Source: Schizochytrium sp. TIO01
Lineage: Eukaryota > Sar > Bigyra > Thraustochytrida > Thraustochytriidae
Assembly: GCA_004764695.1 (NCBI GenBank)
Contig: SMSO01000035.1
Coordinates: 3,415,040-3,479,039, forward strand
Length of the DNA: 64,000 bases
Direction of reading: 5' to 3'
Numbering within the stretch: position 1 is the first letter of the stretch; every line of letters starts with the position of its first letter. Both the position numbers and the translations under genes were made by a program. The notes below the pieces were generated by a model that was not told the DNA's origin, did not search any database, and worked only from the letters and a program-made list of their open reading frames with translations. Of the stretch, positions 52,231 to 63,236 are shown piece by piece.

Positions 52231-55200
52231 ACACACGTTGACACCCCAAAAAGCACATGCATGCAGACACCATGCATACATACATACTACATACATATGA
52301 AACCCATCAAATATACGCTTATGCAGTAATGCAGATATGCATGTAATACATATATGCTTGTGCATGTGCAATCTCTGTGGCACTTTCTTTTTGTGACCAA
52401 CTAACTAACAAACCTATCAACAAACAACCCAATCGACCAACCAACCATTCAAACTTCACATGAATTGAAGACCTTGGATTTAGGGTCTGGACAGGTGTAC
52501 GTTCATGCATGTCTAGATACATGCAGCAAGCAATCAAATCACAGGACGGTTCTGTTTGTGTGGGGCTCTCCTGAATTTAGTTAGTTTACTAGCAGCTTGT
52601 GAACAATAACCTTCTCAACTCCTCTGATTTGCATCTCGCCTTTTCTACACGCTCTATTTAGCAATTTTTCTCTTTCGTCTTGTTTACTGTTTGATCCAAT
52701 TACTTGTCAACACAATGCCTCTAGCCTTCGTTTCTCTTTAGGGTAAAGTTGGACCGATTTTGCTTTATTCAATTTATTCGGGTTCGTATTTCACCACTCG
52801 CTCCTTTATTGAGCTTACATCTGAGACCCATATACTTTTCACGACCTTGGCAGCCAAAGGAGTACTGAAATTACACATATTATGTAATTATGCGAAACTC
52901 TTTTCGAAGGCAGGGGACTCATTCGATTATTACAAGATTTACCCTAGTTCTGAAAAGAGAAGCCACACACAAATGGTGGGCCATCTCATGAACTAGTGCT
53001 TAAGAGTTTAAGCGTGTGCTCTGGTGTGGGTTGCAGCCATGCGATCGGGGTCCCCCTTTCACTTTTCAAATGTATCAATACCGACGTACCATGTTTTTGT
53101 TGGTATATATTGAAGGAACGTCTTAAATCGAAGGAATGCTAAGCTCCTGGAATACCAGAGTCGGAAGTGCGGACCTAGTTAACGTCAAATTAAACAAAGT
53201 TGTCAGTTTGTGATTGAGTTGTAAATAGCTCCCTAGGTATCGGTTCTTACTGAATGAAGTTTCACACGGTTGCAAGAAAATAATAGAAAAATATGTCCCG
53301 GGCGTGTTCTCCTTTTCAACTGTGAAATCCATCCATGAATCTGTAACCGAAAGCTGTTCATTCCGTCTTTGAACACACTCCTAGTTGGTTCATACTTCTT
53401 TGCTCTTTCTTAGAAACCTCATGTTGACCCTATATCGTCACTGGTGCTACTGACTCAGCGACCACACTAATACTCGTTTGATGCATGAAGTGTTCTCCTT
53501 AAGCAAGTTGTTGACCATGCGCGACCCTAATATGATTAATGAAAGGCCTGCACAGATGTTCGGGACATCCTAGCTTTGAGAAAGCCAAGCGCGCTAACGG
53601 ACACATCTTGAAACTTGTTGTCAATCTTTTATTTGCCACACGCATAGTCTTCCAAAAGATTTTCAGGAGGGTGTTATACGGTTTGCAGAGACCTTAAACT
53701 TCGTCCACAGCTATGTCGCTATTCAAAAAGGTCGTTGTCCTTGCAAAGGTCAGTATTTCGCGACTGTAGGAGTACGTGTGTGTGCACATCGGCACGCACT
53801 CGTTATCATCAGTTTCGTCGACTGAAATGCGTGGTGCACTGATATTTTAATGCCGATGAAAGCTTCTACAAAGCTCTCGCTAGAAGCTTAATTTGATGAT
53901 CTATCAGACAGCACCTCCGCGACATTAGTTCAAGAGGTTTCGGTTCTTGCAGCTCCTGGTGCCTGTTTTCGTTTCGGTTTTTGTTAATTATAAATAATGC
54001 ATGCTCTTTCTGAACCCACCACAGTTTCTAATGTTAATGGAGGAGTGGTGTCGTTGCTGTCGTCCCTCGCGGTGCTCGTAATTGCATTCGGCGAGACGAG
54101 ATGAGGTAAACGTGGCTCTCAGCATCACTTTGATTGGCTCCAACTCCTCATTTCCACCTGCGAGTTCTCTCAGGAATCTCAGAGCTTCCCGAAACACTTT
54201 TATTCCCACCACGTGGATTTCTCTCTCTCTCTTCGACGTGTCATTGGCGAGCTTGCGGCGCAGGCATAGCTTGCGACCCTTCGTGTCGTCAGTTGCCTTT
54301 CGCAGCAGCAGTCTCTGCCAAGTAAGAGCTAAATAGTCCATTTGCACTCGCTACTAATTTTCTGTGCTGCTCACGGCGATGCTCGATCTCGCAATCTCCA
54401 ACAAACTCCACATTATTTAATTAATTAAGCGCCTTCATTCATTTTGTAAAAACGAGTCTCGAAGGCCCCGAAGGCGGAAGTTGTCTTACCTCTGTGCACC
54501 TTTATCTCCAGAAACGAATTAGGCCGCGTAGAGTCAAGCGAGGGCGAGCTTAATCTCGTGGTGGAGGTCAACATGCTCCAAAGTGGTGCTGCGCTTTTGC
54601 ATTGTTTTTGCTTCTACGCTTTAACTTTCAAGATATTATTTCAATTGATTTTTCAATTTAAAAAAAAAAAAAAAAAAAAAAAACGTTTTTAATATTGCTG
54701 TATTTTAAAATTAATTTTCTTCTTTTAAATGACAGAAAAGAAGCATCATATAACCTGCAGCGTTGCAAGAAAAGGAAAAGAAGAAGAGCTCTGAAAAGCC
54801 AGATCAGAAAGGATCCATCTTCTTGAGCAAATAAACAGACGAATCACCTATTCGATCAGAGATAGAATAGCAGCACAGAGAATAAACAGTCTACTTCACT
54901 CCATAAATTCGATATAGGTATGTATATATTATACATACTTATGCAGTAGCTTGTACAATGTTCATCGTGCCTTAGTACACGAGCCAAAAGGCGGCTTTGA
55001 CTATAGGGTTTACTCAGGAGTTGAAGTTGACCGCCGGTTCGTTCCCGGCCGCGAGTTCCGGCTCCGGTCCAGCGAGGCGCTCGAATTGGCCTCGCGTTGC
55101 TCGCAAACTCTGCAGGCGGTTCGCCGGGCAAGCGAGCTAAACGAGCTCCCTGCGTTTAAGCTCTTCTTGGTGAATGTGAGAAACCTCGGGACCTTGCGAG

Positions 55201-55275
55201 GTGCCCCTTTCAATTGCTGCTTCATTGTACAAAGCAAAGCACGATTTATTTCGCTGTCCTTCATGAAGAAATCCA

Positions 55276-55330
55276 TAAACGACAAGTTTACATTTACGTT
55301 TACATTTACATTTACATTTGCATTTACAAC
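55276..55330 (+). repeat. acattt/tttaca hexamer repeat
   Basis: About seven units of tttaca with single-base variants (tttacg, tttgca). Any frame through it is FTFTFT-type low complexity. Confidence 0.85.
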
Positions 55331-55854
55331 TCAACAACAGAAATATCGAAATGCAAACAAACTTGGGATTCCAAAGGCAGACCAAAGCCAAACAAGAGGA
55401 CAACAACAGCATGCGCCCAATGCGCAGCTCGTTGTTGGCGGCGTGCGACATGAGATTGGAGTCCAATCCAGGTCATCATCTTCACAGACGGACACCATCT
55501 CGAGGCAAGCAATAACGAGATCGACTAACTCCTCCACAGAAGTCGCAGCTGCAGCCCAAAGTCAGTTTATAAGTGTCAGCAAAGCTGTGCTCTAAGTGGA
55601 GCTGATCCAACCCGCCTCGAAAAACCAAGCCATTGCGCAAGACAGCAGAGAGCAGTATTGGAGCGGAGTTCTGGTCGAGAAGAGGCCCTTTTCCCTCGGC
55701 CAACCAGCCTATCCATGCTCAGCTGCTTTATTCGCGATCCAACTCTTCGCAGCGATCGCTGCTCTCATCACCAAACAAACATGGATGGTACCATCGCGAG
55801 CTGCTAAAAATAAATGGATAGCGACGTTTTTCGTACCTTTTTCTAAAGCAACAT

Positions 55855-55902
55855 AAATGAATGAATGAATGAATGAATGAATGAATGAATGAATGAATGA
55901 AT
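55855..55902 (+). repeat. (AATG)n microsatellite
   Basis: Twelve or so perfect aatg units, followed closely by ttttgt/tttta-rich sequence. Confidence 0.95.
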
Positions 55903-56088
55903 TTTACTTTATTTTATATTATTTTGTTTTGTTTTGTTTTATTTCAACAGACAGTCCAAACAAAAGCTTTTACCTGTCTGACTAATTAGCTACATTTTAC
56001 TTAATTTCCAGGCGCCACTGCTCCTCCGGAAAGTAGAACAGCCGGAGCAAAAAGCAGCCTCGCGTCTGAGCTGTCCTCGTCTGTCCTA

Positions 56089-56113
56089 AGAAGCAAGCAA
56101 GCAAGCAAGCAAG
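56089..56113 (+). repeat. (AAGC)n microsatellite
   Basis: About six aagc units ending in one variant, aaga. Confidence 0.9.
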
Positions 56114-57527
56114 AAAGCCAAGCCTAAGGTCTCCTTCCCACCATCGCTGCCTCACGGTCCCACGCTCTTTGGTCTTCCTGTGCCAAGTTTGGCGCTTACT
56201 TGTCCAAACGGAGCGTCGCTCTGACCAGTTTATCAGTCAGTCAATTTATCACTCGCGAGGAGGAAGCACGCAAAGTCGACGAACACCTAACTGGCTGCCC
56301 TCTCCCATTAGTCAGTATCTCTAAGAGTAGGTAGCAAGTGATTTTTTTAGAACTAAACAAAAAAAAACTTTTAAAAAAAACTGAAGTACCTATTAGATTT
56401 TTATATGAATTTAATTAGATTTAATAATAATAAATAGAGATTATTAATATTCCTTCTTCCTTTGGCTTTTCTTTCAAGTTCTTACGACCTTTTCTGATTT
56501 TTGGTCATTCTTTTTACTAATTTGTAGAATGATCCTACGACAAAGGGGGTCCTTTTTCTCCATTAAAATTAGAAACTAAGTTACAGTTGGTTATGTATGA
56601 AAGAATCGATTTGGTTTAGTTTTTGCAGACGAAGCATGAGCTGGATGGCTTATGGTTGAGACAAGTGGAACTATCAAAAGCAGAAGAGAAGTAAGTAAGT
56701 TTTAATGGTTTGTATGTTGGTTGGCTTGCTTGCTTGCGTGTTTGTGCCTGCTGCAAATGTTATGGGGGTATTGAAGAATGAGCAACCTCGAGCGACGGAA
56801 GTGGAATTGGGCGTCTAAGCTAACTTCGAGTTTGAGCTCTTGAACATCTACATAAGTTGATGTTGAACTAGAGGTCCAACTTAGAATTGGTGTTTGCTGT
56901 ACAGTCGGTGGCTACGTCAAATCAACGAAACCATGAAAGTGAACCTGAGCAACCTAAACAGTACAAGAAAACAGGTTGATCCTAATGAATCAACCAATCG
57001 CCCAATCGGGAACATCGCCATAGAGTTAGCAGCTGTCATTCACATTCAGTTCAGCTGTCCTCTATTGCAATCGCAGTTTGTGCTGCGATTTATGCTAAAC
57101 CACATCCAAGCAGACTGCGAGACCTATGGGCATCTCTGTCATCAGCCAGCTAGTCCACCGGTGAGAGAATCCTGAGGCTTCCTCGGGATCCTTGGCCTCG
57201 CCCAAAGACTGCGAGCAAGCTCTCGCATTGCATCGCCTTGCATTGTATCGATCGTCACATCTACCTCGATTAGCGCACATCAAAGGGTACCAAGGTACCT
57301 CAGAACTGCAAAGACGAAGACAATGTACCTCGCTCGCTCGACATCTCCAAGAAGGTACCTTATCTCCTACCCGGATGTCACCGGGAGCACGAATTGGACG
57401 GAAGCAGTTGAGGCTAGTTCCTGGCCAGGAAGCTCGAGAGCTTTCGATGAGCAGGAACTTCGGAAAGGCAGGCAATTCGCTTCTGTGGCACTTGTCCTCG
57501 ACAACTCCAAAGAGGTGCCTATCTTAG

Positions 57528-57636
57528 ATATTCATGCATTCATCCATGCATTCATCCATGCATTCATCCATGCATGCCTTACGCTGATTGCTTACGGCCG
57601 TATTCACTCACTCACTCACTCCCTCACTCACTCACT
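57528..57636 (+). repeat. 12-bp (attcatccatgc) and (ACTC) repeats
   Basis: Three to four 12-bp units (57528-57576) are followed after a short unique spacer by a ctca run to 57636. Confidence 0.85.
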
Positions 57637-57745
57637 TGGGAAGTCAATCGAAGAGGCAGTCAATTGCTCGCGGCCTCTCAAGCAAAGCTAACTACTCGGC
57701 TCCCGCGGGTTCCACAGGGTGGCTGAAGTCTTCCTTTGCAGGTGT

Positions 57746-57834
57746 GGCCATCCATCCATCCGTCGATCGATCGATCACCTTGCTTGCTTGCTTGCTCGCT
57801 CGCTCGCTCGCCTGCTCGCTTGCTTGCTTGTTTC
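57746..57834 (+). repeat. Chained tetranucleotide repeats (ATCC, GATC, TTGC, TCGC)
   Basis: Successive runs change one base at a time: catc, gatc, ttgc, tcgc, then ttgc again. Short units pass into one another without unique spacers. Confidence 0.85.
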
Positions 57835-58254
57835 CGGAGGGACACAACGCGATGCAATGTCACGTCTTTCCACGCAGCGCAGCGCAGTGCAGTGCAGCAG
57901 TGCAGTGCGAACTACGTCACCGCGGCGACTTCGGCACACGGAGTCGTGTCATGGAAGTGAGTGAGTGAGTGATAACATGCAAATAAAATAACAAATGCCG
58001 AACGAACGAAGGAATGCGCACGACGCGAAACAAAGCATCGCAGCAACAAACGAAGGAAGGAAGAAGAAGCAGAAGAAGAAGCAGAAGAAGAAGAAGAAGA
58101 AGAGCACATCCAAAGAAAGAGCGGACCGCCCATCGATGGGCAGGATCAGACAGCCTGCCTGCCTGCTAGCTGCCTCTAAGAGTGGTGCTAGGAGTGCCGG
58201 TGGAAGGAGAGAACTTCGCTCTTTCTAATCTAACTTTGTTGTCTCCTCAAATTG

Positions 58255-58375
58255 AACGAATGAATGAAAGATTGAATGAAAGAAAGAAAGAAAGAAAGAA
58301 AGAAAGAATGAATGAATGAATGAATGAATGAATGAATGAATGAATGAATGAGTGAATGAATGAATGAATGATTGA
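58255..58375 (+). repeat. (GAAT)/(GAAA) compound microsatellite
   Basis: gaat units pass into about seven gaaa units and then more than ten gaat units, with one gagt variant. Confidence 0.95.
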
Positions 58376-58512
58376 GATTGGTGCGATGGGCACAGTGGTC
58401 ACTGTTTTGCAATGGAGGACGCCGCGTCCATTGCACAGCACCGCACTGCACTGCACTGTCCCGTGCTGTATCGCGGGAGCACATGCATGCATGTCCTTTG
58501 CTATTTCATTGG

Positions 58513-58763
58513 CTCGAGTTGAGTTGAGTTGAGTTGAGTTTCTGTAGTGCCCGTGTACATTAATTAATCATTGCAATTGCATTTGAAGAAGGGCGCAAAG
58601 AAGTGCTTTTGCGAACTGGGATCCAGGAGCCCTGAAGCCCTAAGCTTTGGCCAGAGGGCGCTCTTCCACGGGGTGCCGGCAGCCAGCAGAGCGGGAGCTA
58701 TCTGTCTGGAGTGGACTTGGCTTGAGCCAACCTGAGCTGAGCTGAGCTGAGCTGAGCTGAGTG
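58513..58763 (+). repeat. (GAGTT)n and (GAGCT)n pentanucleotide repeats
   Basis: Five gagtt units at about 58513-58540 and six gagct units at about 58733-58763; the units differ by one base. A GAA run follows at 58814-58839. Confidence 0.9.
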
Positions 58764-59148
58764 CAGTTTCGTTCGACAATTTCTGTCTGAGGAATCCATT
58801 CGATACTACACACCAAAGAAGAAGAAGAAGAAGAAGAAGTGAGAAGAATAAAATAACTTGAACTCGCCAAAAGTTATACACTTTTTAATATAATCATGAA
58901 AATCTTACTTTCATGTTATATCGTAAACTTGAATTAAAAGAGCCTGATTGAAATTTAATTTGAAAAATAATCAGCTAAATAAATGCCTGCTATCTACATA
59001 CTAGAACTGCCATCATAAACAAACTATTAATTAATTAATTAGATTATTTATTTAGTTATTTATTTATTTATTTATTGAGATGAGCAGAAGAAAAGCAAAA
59101 ACGATTTTACTTTGAGAGTAGAAAGGAAAAGAAACGATTTTATTCACC

Positions 59149-59153
<5 letters not shown>

Positions 59154-59179
<26 letters not shown>

Positions 59180-59180
59180 G
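59154..59180 (+). repeat. (TTCT)n microsatellite
   Basis: About seven ttct units, preceded at 59055-59078 by an attt run. Confidence 0.9.
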
Positions 59181-60030
59181 CCATAATCATAGTGCGCGCG
59201 ATTAGGGGAATTGGTAGGACCTGGCTCCTTATTGTTTGTTATGGCGCCTTCTAATTAATGTTGTTTTGCTTTTGTTGTTTTTTTTTGATGAAGAAGAAGA
59301 CTTTAGAAGGAGAAGAATAAGAAAGAGAGGTGGCGAGGCAGAATAGATTTCGCCTCGCGCCGCCGTCTCGCGCGGCCGATTCGATCTGCCGTGGCTCCGC
59401 GAGGTCGGCGCCGTCTGCGGTAGTGCAGAATTGTATTTCTGGCTTAGCTTGCGTGCTTGGCAAGAGGCGCGAAAGGTAGCCAGCGGCCTTGGATTGGTTA
59501 GCGAGGTAAATTTAGTTCTTCTCTCGCTTCTCTCTTTTGCCTGGCGAGGACGACCTCAAGCTTCCGCTGCGTTCAAGACGGAGTTGAAGCGCGACCTTGG
59601 CTTGGTCTGGAAACGAACTTGCTGCACTTGTTGCATCATCTGTGCTGCATCACGCTTATTTGGTTTTCTGTGCGGTTATTGCAGTCTGGGCATAGTTTGC
59701 AAGAGTCTCGTAATTGGGCTTCTTGTGGGGATGCGCGAGGGCGCCACTCAAACTTGACAATTTTGGGCTTCGATTCTTTAAGTTTTAGCGCACTTCGACT
59801 TCGACTCGATCTCAGAGCTGGACTCTGACTTTGACTTTGGGTTTCCTGCGTTGAGTTTTAAAAGACAAAACCTCGTTATACGCTTTCTTGGACTTGTTCT
59901 GGGGACTGACTACCTAGGGGCTGTGTTGAAGTAACACAGGCTGAAGCAACGCAGCATTGGCCTCCTTTTTCTTTCTTTAAGCACCAATATTCAGATACTC
60001 TTAGGAATTAGTTGAAAGCTATAGCGCACC

Positions 60031-62346
60031 ATGCCTTACCAAGAGCACTTTCAGCAAATGCCATGGGCCCTATCTGGTCAAGATGTGACCGCGGTATTTC
60101 TGGGTTGCTGTGTGCCAGTATGCATGCAAATCCTTGGACACAAGTACCTGCGCCCGCGGCTTGAGGCTATTTCTAAACGAAGGGCACCTTGGTACGTGCG
60201 TCTAGAGAAAATTCTCTCGATGGCCACCCGCACGGCATACTTTCATGAGCCTCTTCTCATGGGGCTCCCGGGCCGTGTAGATAACACTTTAGGACTTGTC
60301 AGCAGATATCGTGACCATCCTATCTTTATGCAGGAATTGCACAAACGCCGTGTCAACTCAGGATGGAATTTCCTGATACTCCTAACCTTCATTTTCACCT
60401 TTGCTTCACCCGCGTTTTATGATCCCTCAGGTAGCACCTTTGACTACGCTTGGAAAACTTTCATCTTTTCACTTGCTGGTCTCTGCCAGTCGGCTCTGAC
60501 TCACGTCAAGGACGATGTTTCCATCCTCTTTGCATCGTGGCCTGACTTTTCGCGTGCTCTTATGGCCGTCAACACCTTTGCGCATACTACGGCACCTTCC
60601 AATGCAGGTGTATTTTTCACCGTATCTATGTGCCGACAGCTATACATGGCTCTCTACTTTGAGAGCTTCGCAGCTTACATTCTTTATTCAGTGGTCTTCC
60701 TATTCATTCCAATGTTTAATAGTGAGTGGTTCTGGTACCGCTCGGTAGGCTACCCTCTTGCCATGCTCGTTGTGTCCTCCGGCATGGTCCTGCCTGCCAT
60801 GCAGGAGCGTGTGCTTCGGCTTGACTCCAAGGTAGAGGAATACATCCGCGAAAAGGTGTTTGAGGCCAACATGGAGGAGCTAGAGAATGTGCAAAACAGG
60901 CACGAGGCGGAGTTGAAAAGACGTCATGAAGAGTACATTTGTGCTTTGGAGAATAAACACAAGGAAAGCACTCAAAAACTGCACATGGTACTATCATATA
61001 CTGCGCATGAATACCGCAACCACTTCTTTCAGGCGCGTGGTGCTCTAGATGATCTTCAAGATATGGCACATAGCTCAGAGATGCCTACCGCAGATGCGGG
61101 GGCTATTGTGGAAGCATCCAAAACTCTTGGCAGCGCGCACGCCATGATTCAAAGCCTTTTTGATGATGTTTTGCAAATGCATCGCCTAGAAACTGCTGGG
61201 GAAGTAGACTGGCGCGGCTCAGCGAGACCCTTCCAAGTTGGCAGGGACCTCTTTGAGCGTGCCCAGGATTACGGCATGACTAGTCTACGTCGCCAGTCGG
61301 AGGTTACATTTGAGGCAGTCTTAAATGGTGACCCAACAGCTGAAGTCATGGGAAACCCAGAAAAGTTTCTTCAGGTTATCACCAACCTTATCTCCAATGC
61401 TGTCAAGTTCACAGCAACAGGCAGCATTTCCCTAGAGCTCTCCTGCATTCCTATTCCAACCTCTTCCACCGAGATGGAACTCTCATTGGTTGTTAGTGAT
61501 ACTGGCCAAGGTATTCCTGAGGAAAAGATTGGCAAACTCTTTAAACCCTTTGCGCAAGCACGTTCTGCTGCAGAATTTGGTTATGGCGGATCAGGCTTAG
61601 GACTGTACTTTGCGCGGAATATAATGCTAGCCTACCCTCATGGATCTCTTGATGTTGAATCTAAGATTGGGAAAGGCACTACCTTTAGGGGTCGCTTACG
61701 TCTACCTCTTAATCCCAATCCTTCTCCGGACAAGTCAAATGTAGAGATTGCAAGTCCCGAAGTTACTACACCCACCAGTACTTCGTCCTCTTCCTCACCT
61801 CTCAAAGGTGGTGCTGGAGCCTCTGGTCTTTCTACAAAGCTAAGCAATGGCATTAGTAATGGAGCCAAGAAGGCAAGTAGTAGCAATGGTACAGCCAATG
61901 GCTCGAACAATAACGGGGACATATGGGAGGAGTCGGATGTGCTTGTCGTAGATGACTCGCAGGTTAACCGAGCGCTTCTTCGCCGGATGCTTGAGCGGCG
62001 TTGTTCTGCTGAGACCAGGATATATGAGGCTTGCAATGGTCAAGAGGCTGTCACAATGGCTACTGAACTTGGCAGTGCCATCTCTGTAATTCTTATGGAC
62101 CGCCACATGCCTGTAATGGATGGCATTGAGGCTACGCGCCATATTCGCGAATTCAATCAAAGCGTGCTAATCATCGCTGTCACGGGAAATGCTGATGATG
62201 AAACACATTCGCGATTTCGCTCAGCAGGTTGTGACGTGGTGTGGCATAAGGGCTCATCTGTAGCTTCTCTCTTTAGTCTCATTCGTAAAGTGCGGCATGC
62301 CAAGACAAACGGAGATACTTTGCCGCGGGAGATTCCTGCTCACTAA
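60031..62346 (+). CDS. Membrane-bound hybrid histidine kinase with receiver domain
   Basis: ATG at 60031 in CACCATGCC context, 771 aa. The N-terminal ~270 residues contain about five to six hydrophobic helices (for example NFLILLTFIFTFASPAF and YILYSVVFLFIPMF), probably a membrane sensor, followed by a coiled coil (EELENVQNRHEAELKRRHEE). The dimerisation helix has YTAHEYRNHFFQ (His 326), an atypical H-box without the usual Pro. ATPase motifs follow: LQVITNLISNAVKFT (N box), VSDTGQGIP (G1) and GYGGSGLGLYFA (G2). After a Ser/Asn-rich linker comes a receiver domain with VLVVDDSQVNR, phospho-acceptor Asp 690 in LMDRHMPVMDG, and Lys 740. It should autophosphorylate on His and pass phosphate to its own Asp, then to an HPt protein encoded elsewhere. 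The stimulus is unknown. Frame intact. Confidence 0.9.
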   Translation: MPYQEHFQQMPWALSGQDVTAVFLGCCVPVCMQILGHKYLRPRLEAISKRRAPWYVRLEKILSMATRTAYFHEPLLMGLPGRVDNTLGLVSRYRDHPIFMQELHKRRVNSGWNFLILLTFIFTFASPAFYDPSGSTFDYAWKTFIFSLAGLCQSALTHVKDDVSILFASWPDFSRALMAVNTFAHTTAPSNAGVFFTVSMCRQLYMALYFESFAAYILYSVVFLFIPMFNSEWFWYRSVGYPLAMLVVSSGMVLPAMQERVLRLDSKVEEYIREKVFEANMEELENVQNRHEAELKRRHEEYICALENKHKESTQKLHMVLSYTAHEYRNHFFQARGALDDLQDMAHSSEMPTADAGAIVEASKTLGSAHAMIQSLFDDVLQMHRLETAGEVDWRGSARPFQVGRDLFERAQDYGMTSLRRQSEVTFEAVLNGDPTAEVMGNPEKFLQVITNLISNAVKFTATGSISLELSCIPIPTSSTEMELSLVVSDTGQGIPEEKIGKLFKPFAQARSAAEFGYGGSGLGLYFARNIMLAYPHGSLDVESKIGKGTTFRGRLRLPLNPNPSPDKSNVEIASPEVTTPTSTSSSSSPLKGGAGASGLSTKLSNGISNGAKKASSSNGTANGSNNNGDIWEESDVLVVDDSQVNRALLRRMLERRCSAETRIYEACNGQEAVTMATELGSAISVILMDRHMPVMDGIEATRHIREFNQSVLIIAVTGNADDETHSRFRSAGCDVVWHKGSSVASLFSLIRKVRHAKTNGDTLPREIPAH

Positions 62347-63236
62347 GCGTACATATTGTTTTTGAAAACAAAGTAAAATCAAAGGCGAACGATATCCAAT
62401 GCAACCAACAAGCTATTTACAAATCCTCTCTTAGATGTACTGTTAGGACCAGTGAGCGCAGCTGGCGCCTTTTGGGGAATGTGCTAACGTGCTATACTGC
62501 TCTTGACGCCGAAGACAAAACGAAAGCTTTGCTTGGATGTACCTACATCCTGTTTCCCTACACTATGAACTTATGCCCATTTACCTTATGGTATGACCTT
62601 GTCTCGCCAGCTTACATGAGGATCCACCTCCTCGTTTTTACGTACAAGTATTGATTGATGCACCAACTATCATTTGTATAGCTGGTATTCTCTTTTGCTG
62701 GCGTTTACTCTTTATTATATAGAACTTTACTTCCTTGGTTTTGACTATTCAAACATGGTGCACTTTTGCTCGTTAAACTTCGAGCACTACCCCTCCTGCA
62801 CCAAAGATCAATAATTAAATCAAAATTACATTAACTAACGAAATAACAAGGAATTCTTTGTGTCTTATAATTAGTTTTTTTTTCAATAATTTAGTTTTGG
62901 AAGCCCAGTGTAGTCTCGGATTGATTTCACTTCATTCGTATCGTGGATTGCCCTTTAACATATAGCCATATCGTATTGGAGCTTCGCTTGTGAAATCAAA
63001 TAGAAAAAGGCAACTTTACCTTCCAAAGTTTACAAGACATAATAGAAGTCTTTCTTCTGATGGAACAGAGATAAAAGTTCATAAACTAGCACCAGTCTTC
63101 ACTATTTAGCCCTGACCCGCAACAAGAGCTGGGGCAAAAAGAAGAAGAAGAAAATCAAACATTTAAAGAGACGACTTGTGTTTGAAAAGTATTTTGATTA
63201 TTATTTCCATGAAGATAGAACAGATGGTTTTCATTT
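62347..63236. other. Convergent intergenic region
   Basis: 3' flanks of the kinase and the TBC gene. AT-rich, no gene seen. A T9 tract lies near 62876. Confidence 0.5.

Larger units (their letters stand above)
52231..60030. other. 7.8-kb gene-poor region dense in microsatellites
   Basis: No convincing gene is present. The second half carries many short tandem repeats of 4-5 bp (listed separately) plus a poly-A run at about 54660-54682. Open frames here start at GTG/TTG, translate repeats, or lack motifs. A short ATG frame at 53713 (MSLFKKVVVLAK) ends at a donor-like GTCAGT, but I could not find a continuing exon. The 5' flank of the kinase gene begins near 59.8 kb. Confidence 0.6.

Noticed and set aside
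53988-54341. Minus-strand 117-codon ATG frame with an LYR-like stretch (ALRFLREL)
   Set aside because: A single loose pattern; the rest does not follow the LYR family, and the frame lies in repeat-rich DNA.
54951-55595. 214-codon plus-strand frame
   Set aside because: Starts at TTG, passes through the tttaca repeat, and shows no domain.
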